A stretch of 10,563 nucleotides of DNA. Source: DATATV01 sp035551355 (GTDB lineage Bacteria > Actinomycetota > Actinomycetes > Mycobacteriales > Pseudonocardiaceae). The stretch spans positions 1 through 10,563 of the forward strand of contig DASZNF010000134.1 in the NCBI GenBank assembly GCA_035551355.1, written 5' to 3'. Position 1 is the first letter of the stretch; each line of letters opens with the position of its first letter. The notes beneath the pieces are model-generated. The model did no database searches. It saw only the letters and a program-made list of their open reading frames with translations, and was not told the DNA's origin. Made by a program: the position numbers and the translations under genes. Shown here one piece after another: positions 6,500-10,563 of this stretch.

Positions 6500-7875
6500 C
6501 AGGTGCGGGCGAACCAGGCGAACCAATCGCGGCTGGACGGCGCCAGGTAGTGCGTCGGCGGCAGCTTCTGCGTGGGGTACATCCGGAAACCCCGGATCCC
6601 GTCCGGGGTCTGGTGGAAGTACACGCCGCTGATCCAGTCCGGGTTGATGTCCAGTTCCATGCCGCGCACGACGCCCGCGGCCTTGAGGATGTTGCCCAGC
6701 GTGCACACCGACAGCGCAGGCCCGCCCACGTAGACCTCGGCGCCGGAGGCGGTGATGCCGAACCCGGACCGGTCGATGTAGGCCACGTTGCCCACCGTGG
6801 CGCCCCACTCGTCCTTGCCCCCGGTGGCGCAGTCCGTATTGACCTTTCCGTTGTCCACCAACATGACCAGGTTCTGTCGCACGCTGGCCACGTTCGGATT
6901 CATCCGCACCTCGGAGTTCCACGAACCCACCGAGGCGGTGCCGTTCTTGTCCAGCACCAGGCTGGCCGCGCCGTTCTGCAGCGGGAACACGGTGCGGCCC
7001 TCGCTGTAGTAGCCGCCGTGGCTGGCGTCGTTGGGCAACCGGAAACCGGCGTTGAACGCGGCTATCGCGCTGTGCTGCTCGGTAGTGGTCAGCGAGTCGG
7101 CGGCCTGCCAGGAGCCGCCGGGATCCTTGGAACCAGGCCGAAGTTGACCACGCACGAAGGTCGGATCCAGCCACATCACGCCGGTCACGAACGAGGTGTG
7201 CTGGTTGTCCGGCCGCACCGAGGCGACCCGGACCGCCGGGTGCCCGGACACGGTGGCCACGGTCTGCCACATGCCCTCGTCGGGCAGCGGCGTGCCACCG
7301 GCCAGGTCGGCGATGGGCGCGGGCGCGGGCAGCCCGCCGCCGGAACCGGGGGTCGCGCCGTTGGGTTCCGCGCCCGCGGCCAGCGGGATGCCGCCGCTGG
7401 GCAGACCGCCCACCTTGGGCTGGTTGTTCGCGTACTGCTGCTGTTCCAGATAGGTGATCAGGCCGTTCAGGCCGTGGTCGCGGCCCCATTCGGCCAGCCG
7501 GGCCGCGGTGCTGTCGGTGCCCGGCGCGGTGAGCGCCTGGCCGATGGACCAGCCGACCAGCACGATGAACACGCAGAAGGCGGCCAGGATGCCGCGGCGC
7601 GTCCGGCGAACCCAGGGCCGCCGGACCTTCTTGGCCTTCTTGCCCTTTTTCAACGGCTTTCCCGGCGGGCGCGATCCAGTGGGTCGTCCCGAATCGTCCG
7701 ATTCTTCCGGTAGGGCCGATTTCTCCGGGCGTTCCGATCGGATCGGCTGGGTCAATTGCTCGGATCGACGGGATACGTCCCGAATGTCCCGTCTGCCTGG
7801 CCTTACCGGGCGCAGGCGGTCCGTCGGCGCATCGGCCGGGTCGTCCCGTCGCGCTCGTAGCGTGTGCGAACCCAC
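6499..7875 (-). CDS. Membrane-anchored phosphodiester glycosidase (NAGPA-like) family protein
   Basis: A 458-residue predicted type II membrane protein. A charged, low-complexity cytoplasmic region (1-94, ending in a Lys/Arg-rich stretch at about 73-94) precedes one hydrophobic span (about 95-115). A Pro/Gly-rich linker (about 151-200) then leads to an extracellular domain. That domain has AAFNAGF (272-278), GGYYSEGR (287-294) and the late MELDINPDW (406-414). This layout fits phosphodiester glycosidase (PF09992) proteins, named for the human enzyme that uncovers mannose-6-phosphate. Bacterial members are thought to act on sugar phosphodiesters in cell envelope polymers, but the actual substrate is unproven. 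The start is GTG 7875; no other start codon precedes the basic region. No clear Shine-Dalgarno sequence is seen. It is divergent from the winged-helix gene. Confidence 0.8.
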   Translation of the reverse strand: MGSHTLRARRDDPADAPTDRLRPVRPGRRDIRDVSRRSEQLTQPIRSERPEKSALPEESDDSGRPTGSRPPGKPLKKGKKAKKVRRPWVRRTRRGILAAFCVFIVLVGWSIGQALTAPGTDSTAARLAEWGRDHGLNGLITYLEQQQYANNQPKVGGLPSGGIPLAAGAEPNGATPGSGGGLPAPAPIADLAGGTPLPDEGMWQTVATVSGHPAVRVASVRPDNQHTSFVTGVMWLDPTFVRGQLRPGSKDPGGSWQAADSLTTTEQHSAIAAFNAGFRLPNDASHGGYYSEGRTVFPLQNGAASLVLDKNGTASVGSWNSEVRMNPNVASVRQNLVMLVDNGKVNTDCATGGKDEWGATVGNVAYIDRSGFGITASGAEVYVGGPALSVCTLGNILKAAGVVRGMELDINPDWISGVYFHQTPDGIRGFRMYPTQKLPPTHYLAPSSRDWFAWFART

Positions 7876-7898
7876 GACTCCATGGTGCCCGCGCCCTC

Positions 7899-7942
7899 TT
7901 AGTATTCTTTTAGATTGGGCTTGTTGATTTCGTGGGTACTGT
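7899..7942. promoter_or_regulatory. AT-rich divergent promoter region
   Basis: This is one of the few AT-rich patches in the window, lying between two divergent genes. On the minus strand AATACT (+ strand 7901-7906) could be a -10 for the glycosidase-like gene. On the plus strand TACTGT (7937-7942), with TTGGGC (7915-7920) 16 nt before, could serve the winged-helix gene. Both are weak motif matches. Confidence 0.35.
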
Positions 7943-8011
7943 CACAGCCCCTCCGACGCAACCCCGGCCGGTGGTCACACGTCTTCCCAGCGGTTGCGCT
8001 GTCGGTGGTGG

Positions 8012-8017
8012 CAGACT
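8012..8017 (+). promoter_or_regulatory. Possible -10 element, leaderless winged-helix transcript
   Basis: CAGACT ends 7 nt before ATG 8025, which lacks a Shine-Dalgarno sequence. It keeps the A at position 2 and the T at position 6 of the -10 consensus but has C instead of T first, so it is weaker than the other leaderless candidates here. Confidence 0.3.
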
Positions 8018-8024
8018 TCCCGGC

Positions 8025-9143
8025 ATGGCACCGATCCGGGTCGACCGCGCGACCGTGCTGGCCTACCGGGCGCTGGCGCACGGCCTGGACCGTACCGCCA
8101 CCGACCCGCTCGCCCTTGGTGTGCTGGACATCGGCGTGCAGGAGACCCGGGGCTCGGCTCAGCAAGCGCTGGCCGCCCGACTGTCCATACCGGTCCCCGA
8201 TCCGACCGAGGCCAACGGCCCGCTGGTCCTGCTGTGGGCCGCGCGCGGCGCCCCGCACGTGCACCGCAGAACCGATCTGGCCGCCCTGGCCGCCGTGCTG
8301 TGGCCGCACACCGACGCCGACGCGATGACCCGGCTGAGTTCCGAACGGGCCGCGCTGAAGGCCGCGGGCATCGGCGGCCTGGCCGCGTACACCGCCGCGG
8401 CCACCGCGGTGCGCGAGGTGGTCACCGAACCGCTGCCCAAGGGCACGGTGAGCGCGGCCGTCACCAAGAAGCTCCCCGCCGCGTACGCGTACACCTGCCG
8501 CTCCTGCGCCACCGATCACGTGTACGGCAACATCTTCCAGCTGGTCGGCTCGGCTGCGGGCGTCTACCACCACACCCCGACCCCGAAGCTGACCCTGGCC
8601 CCGCTGCCCGACCGCCCGCCGATCCCAACCGAACCCGAGGGCACGCAGGACTTTCTCCGGGCCTACCTGCGCCTGCACGGCCCGGCCACGCTGGCCGAGG
8701 CGGCCGGTTATCTGGGCACCGCGCAACAACACGCCCGCCCGCTGTGGCCGGACGGCCTGGCCGAGATCGAGGTGGACGGCAAGACCTGCTGGCTGCCTGA
8801 AGATCAGGTTCCGGTGCTGCGCAAGGCAACCGCGCCGGAGTACGTGCGGCTGCTGCCCCCGCTGGATCCGTACCTGCAGGCCCGCGACCGGGACCTGATC
8901 GTGCCCGACCCGGCGCGGCAGCGCGAGGTGTGGCGCATCCTGGGAAATCCGGGCGCGGTCTACGTCAACGGCGAACTGGTCGGCGTGTGGCGGGCCAAAA
9001 CTGCCGGCAAAACCCTCAACGTCGCCGTGGACCCACTGGCCAAACTGTCCACAAAGGACAAAAAGGCCCTGGAGTCCGAGGCCCACCACCTGGCCGCCAC
9101 CCGCGCCCTGCCGAACGCCACGGTGACCATCAACGCTCAGTGA
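8025..9143 (+). CDS. Winged-helix DNA-binding protein, AlkZ/YcaQ (HTH_42) superfamily
   Basis: A 372-residue cytoplasmic protein. Family marks are VLAYRALAHGL at the start, RGAPHVHRR at 74-82, a winged-helix segment LRAYLRLHGPATLAEAAGYLG in the middle, LLPPLDPYLQARDRDL, and a C-terminal beta region with VYVNGELVGVWR. Members include the DNA glycosylases AlkZ, which unhooks azinomycin crosslinks, and YcaQ (AlkX); many others have no known role. The catalytic QxQ (AlkZ) or QxD (YcaQ) motif seems to fall at residues 39-41, which read QET. One catalytic side chain is therefore replaced and glycosylase activity is doubtful. ATG 8025 is preferred over GTG 7932, which would add 31 residues of non-family sequence. 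The protein may act as a DNA-binding or degenerate repair factor. Confidence 0.78.
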   Translation: MAPIRVDRATVLAYRALAHGLDRTATDPLALGVLDIGVQETRGSAQQALAARLSIPVPDPTEANGPLVLLWAARGAPHVHRRTDLAALAAVLWPHTDADAMTRLSSERAALKAAGIGGLAAYTAAATAVREVVTEPLPKGTVSAAVTKKLPAAYAYTCRSCATDHVYGNIFQLVGSAAGVYHHTPTPKLTLAPLPDRPPIPTEPEGTQDFLRAYLRLHGPATLAEAAGYLGTAQQHARPLWPDGLAEIEVDGKTCWLPEDQVPVLRKATAPEYVRLLPPLDPYLQARDRDLIVPDPARQREVWRILGNPGAVYVNGELVGVWRAKTAGKTLNVAVDPLAKLSTKDKKALESEAHHLAATRALPNATVTINAQ

Positions 9144-9195
9144 TGGAGTGGAGACCCACCCTTCGCCAGTCACGGCCCGGCGGGATCGTAACGCG

Positions 9196-10131
9196 CTACC
9201 CGATGGCGGTGAGCGCGTGCACGACCAGATCCCAGAACCGGTCCACGTCCAGCCGGGTGGCCACCAGCGTGTTGTGCGGATTGCCAAGGGAATTGCCGAA
9301 ATCGGTGACGGTCATGCCCGAAGTCCACCGTCCCTGGGTTTCCACGGTGACGAAGGCCTCGACCACCTGAACGATCTCGGGTGCGATCACCCGGGCGACC
9401 GCGCACGGATCGTGCACCGGCGGATCGGCCATCCCCTGCCCGGCGCGATAACTGGTCCGGAAGAACCGCAGCAGTTCGTGCACGGCCCGCGCGACCGGCG
9501 TGCCCAGCCCGGCGATCCGCGCCAGCACCTCGGGCGTGGCCAGCGCCTGGTGCGTGAGATCCAGCCCCACCATGGTCACCGGCCAGTCGGCGGCGAACAC
9601 CGCGGCCGCCGCCTCCGGATCGACCGCGATGTTGAACTCCGCCGCCGGAGTCACGTTGCCGCGCGTGTAGGCCCCGCCCATCAGCACCACTTCGCGTACC
9701 CGGGACACGATCCGCGGCTCCCGCCGGATGGCCAGCGCGATGTTGGTCAGCGGTCCGGTGGGTACCAGGGTGAGCTCGCCCGGTTCGGCGGCCAGCACGG
9801 TGTCGATGATCAGGTCGACGCCGTGCCGGGGATCCAGTGGCACCGTGGGCTCCGGCAGTTCGGTTCCGTCCAATCCGGACGCTCCGTGAATGTCGGCCGC
9901 GACGATCGGCTCGCGCAGCAAGGGCCGATCGCACCCGGCCGCGATGGGTACGTCCCGGATGCCCGCGAGAGTGGCGACGGCGAGCGCGTTGCGCGTGACA
10001 TTGGCCAGCGTGCTGTTGCCCGCGACGGTGGTGATCGCGGCCAGCTCGACCGCCGGATTGCCGTGCGCGAGCAGCAACGCGATGGCGTCGTCATGGCCAG
10101 GATCGCAGTCCAGCACAATCGCCCGCGGCAT
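9196..10131 (-). CDS. Nucleoside hydrolase (inosine-uridine preferring type)
   Basis: A 311-residue cytoplasmic enzyme predicted to split the N-glycosidic bond of ribonucleosides into ribose and base for salvage. The calcium-binding signature DCDPGHDDA starts at D8, with D10, D14 and D15 matching the Crithidia fasciculata enzyme numbering. N39 (VAGN), T125 (VPTGPLTN), the EFN motif (E165, N167) and H240-D241 (VHDPCA) complete the active site, so it should be active. Length is typical. ATG 10131 is chosen because the family sequence begins there. An in-frame start at 10185 would run into the right arm of a strong hairpin and is unlikely. No Shine-Dalgarno sequence is visible; a -10 element suggests a leaderless mRNA. 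Base specificity cannot be told. The neighbouring genes are unrelated. Confidence 0.92.
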   Translation of the reverse strand: MPRAIVLDCDPGHDDAIALLLAHGNPAVELAAITTVAGNSTLANVTRNALAVATLAGIRDVPIAAGCDRPLLREPIVAADIHGASGLDGTELPEPTVPLDPRHGVDLIIDTVLAAEPGELTLVPTGPLTNIALAIRREPRIVSRVREVVLMGGAYTRGNVTPAAEFNIAVDPEAAAAVFAADWPVTMVGLDLTHQALATPEVLARIAGLGTPVARAVHELLRFFRTSYRAGQGMADPPVHDPCAVARVIAPEIVQVVEAFVTVETQGRWTSGMTVTDFGNSLGNPHNTLVATRLDVDRFWDLVVHALTAIG

Positions 10132-10138
10132 TCGACTG

Positions 10139-10144
10139 ACTTTA
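10139..10144 (-). promoter_or_regulatory. Candidate -10 element, leaderless nucleoside hydrolase transcript
   Basis: On the minus strand TAAAGT (TANNNT) ends 7 nt before ATG 10131. No Shine-Dalgarno sequence lies between, which fits transcription starting at the A of the start codon. No clear -35 box at 16-18 nt. Confidence 0.5.
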
Positions 10145-10169
10145 CTGGCCGGATGCAGGCGTTGGACAC

Positions 10170-10205
10170 AACTGTGGCGGCGCACCGAGGTACGCCGCCA
10201 CAGTT
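10170..10205. terminator. 13-bp hairpin between tRNA-Lys and the nucleoside hydrolase gene
   Basis: AACTGTGGCGGCG (10170-10182) pairs perfectly with CGCCGCCACAGTT (10193-10205) around a 10-nt loop. It starts 10 nt past the 3' end of tRNA-Lys, so on the minus strand it should end that transcript before the hydrolase promoter. There is no long T-run on either side, as is common for actinobacterial terminators. Confidence 0.75.
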
Positions 10206-10214
10206 TGGGAAAAG

Positions 10215-10287
10215 TGCGCCGTCAGGGACTCGAACCCCGAACCCGCTGGTTAAGAGCCAGCTGCTCTGCCAGTTGAGCTAACGGCGC
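10215..10287 (-). tRNA. tRNA-Lys (CTT anticodon)
   Basis: A full cloverleaf reads on the minus strand. The acceptor is GCGCCGT/ACGGCGC (7 bp, 10287-10281 with 10222-10216), with discriminator A at 10215. The D-arm is GCTC/GAGC. The anticodon stem is GCTGG/CCAGC around loop CTCTTAA, which gives anticodon CTT. The T-arm is CGGGG-TTCGAGT-CCCTG with one G-T pair. The 3' CCA is not encoded (the next bases are CTTTT) and must be added after transcription. Confidence 0.97.
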
Positions 10288-10316
10288 CCGCCCGGTTTCC
10301 CGTTCGGACGTTGAAA

Positions 10317-10347
10317 ACCCTAGCACGACCGGCTTCCCGGCTCCCAA
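10317..10347 (-). promoter_or_regulatory. Candidate promoter of tRNA-Lys
   Basis: On the minus strand TTGGGA (+ strand 10342-10347) is followed after 19 nt by TAGGGT (10317-10322), a fair actinobacterial -10 box. Transcription would begin about 20 nt before the tRNA. The spacer is longer than the usual 17-18. Confidence 0.45.
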
Positions 10348-10397
10348 TCGGGGGCCGGGGGCCGAGGCCTGGGCCAGGGCTTCCGTTCGGATGACCG

Positions 10398-10424
10398 CGC
10401 CCCGGCGCAAGACACGCCGGGGCG
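10398..10424. terminator. 10-bp hairpin downstream of tRNA-His
   Basis: CGCCCCGGCG (10398-10407) and CGCCGGGGCG (10415-10424) form a perfect stem with a 7-nt loop, 9 nt past the CCA end of tRNA-His on the minus strand. There is no T-run. It is a likely terminator separating the two tRNA transcripts, though a processing role is possible. Confidence 0.65.
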
Positions 10425-10433
10425 GATCGTCCT

Positions 10434-10510
10434 TGGGGTGAGTGACGGGATTTGAACCCGCGACACCTGGGACCACAACCCAGTGCTCTACCGACTGAGC
10501 TACACCCACC
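10434..10510 (-). tRNA. tRNA-His (GTG anticodon), CCA encoded
   Basis: The minus-strand cloverleaf has acceptor GTGGGTG/CACTCAC and the extra 5' G (G-1, at 10510) opposite C73 (10437), the identity mark of tRNA-His. The anticodon stem CTGGG/CCCAG holds loop TTGTGGT, giving anticodon GTG. The T-arm is GCGGG-TTCAAAT-CCCGT. CCA is encoded at 10436-10434, unlike the neighbouring tRNA-Lys. Confidence 0.97.
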
Positions 10511-10548
10511 ATCGACCGCCACAGGTTTTCACCTCGGGCGGCCGCAAC

Positions 10549-10554
10549 ATCGTA
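10549..10554 (-). promoter_or_regulatory. Possible -10 element of tRNA-His
   Basis: TACGAT on the minus strand lies 38 nt before the tRNA 5' end. Any -35 box would be beyond the window edge. Confidence 0.35.
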
Positions 10555-10563
10555 GCGCGCGGG

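Noticed and set aside
7933..7939. Third copy of the PaaX candidate site (TACCCAC on the minus strand)
   Set aside because: Only 7 bases match and the ACCGG extension is missing; likely chance.
7932..8024. 31-residue N-terminal extension of the winged-helix protein from GTG 7932
   Set aside because: Pro/Gly/Arg-rich, unlike the family start, and there is no Shine-Dalgarno sequence; ATG 8025 fits better.
7899..9287. 462-codon minus-strand frame opposite the winged-helix gene
   Set aside because: Same shadow pattern, with no recognisable domain, and it overlaps the nucleoside hydrolase end in another frame.
9148..10281. 377-codon plus-strand frame opposite the nucleoside hydrolase
   Set aside because: Antisense to a gene with a complete active site, and it runs into the tRNA-Lys gene.
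10215..10510. tRNA genes as an attachment site for an integrated element
   Set aside because: No integrase gene and no second partial tRNA copy is present in the window.

Overview
The window is very GC-rich, with strong G/C at third codon positions, some GTG starts, two tRNA genes and gene families common in soil actinomycetes. It looks like ordinary chromosome from an actinobacterium, plausibly a Pseudonocardiaceae-type genus; the genus cannot be fixed from the sequence. There are no insertion sequences, phage genes, CRISPR repeats or abrupt composition changes.

Layout. (1) 1-3179, + strand: the 3' part of an operon encoding a sugar/cyclitol ABC importer (end of the solute-binding protein, RbsC-type permease, single-domain ATPase), followed by a well-conserved inositol 2-dehydrogenase (iolG). 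Tight spacing and good Shine-Dalgarno sequences argue for one transcript. The likely role is uptake of myo-inositol or a relative and its first oxidation to 2-keto-inositol. The remaining iol genes are not in the window. (2) 3360-3587, +: a stand-alone LuxR-type helix-turn-helix protein of about 75 residues, with an imperfect inverted repeat upstream. (3) 3588-3747: a noncoding stretch of short GC-rich repeats running into the end of the next gene. (4) 3740-4606, -: a PaaX-family repressor, divergent from (5) 4825-6459, +: a DUF885 putative zinc metallopeptidase. Their shared upstream region holds a perfect 10-bp inverted repeat, a candidate operator. (6) 6499-7875, -: a membrane-anchored phosphodiester-glycosidase (NAGPA-like) protein, convergent with DUF885 and divergent from (7) 8025-9143, +: a winged-helix protein of the AlkZ/YcaQ (HTH_42) superfamily with an altered active-site motif. 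(8) 9196-10131, -: a nucleoside hydrolase. (9) 10215-10510, -: tRNA-Lys(CTT) and tRNA-His(GTG), each followed by a strong hairpin.

The genes after 3180 are mostly single-gene units of unrelated function. Three of them (DUF885, the winged-helix gene, the nucleoside hydrolase) lack a Shine-Dalgarno sequence and instead have a -10-like hexamer exactly 7 nt before the start codon, which suggests leaderless transcripts.

I found no convincing undescribed multi-gene system. The best leads are the candidate PaaX operator pair, the winged-helix protein whose QxQ motif reads QET, the repeated leaderless geometry, and the inositol assignment of the ABC importer.
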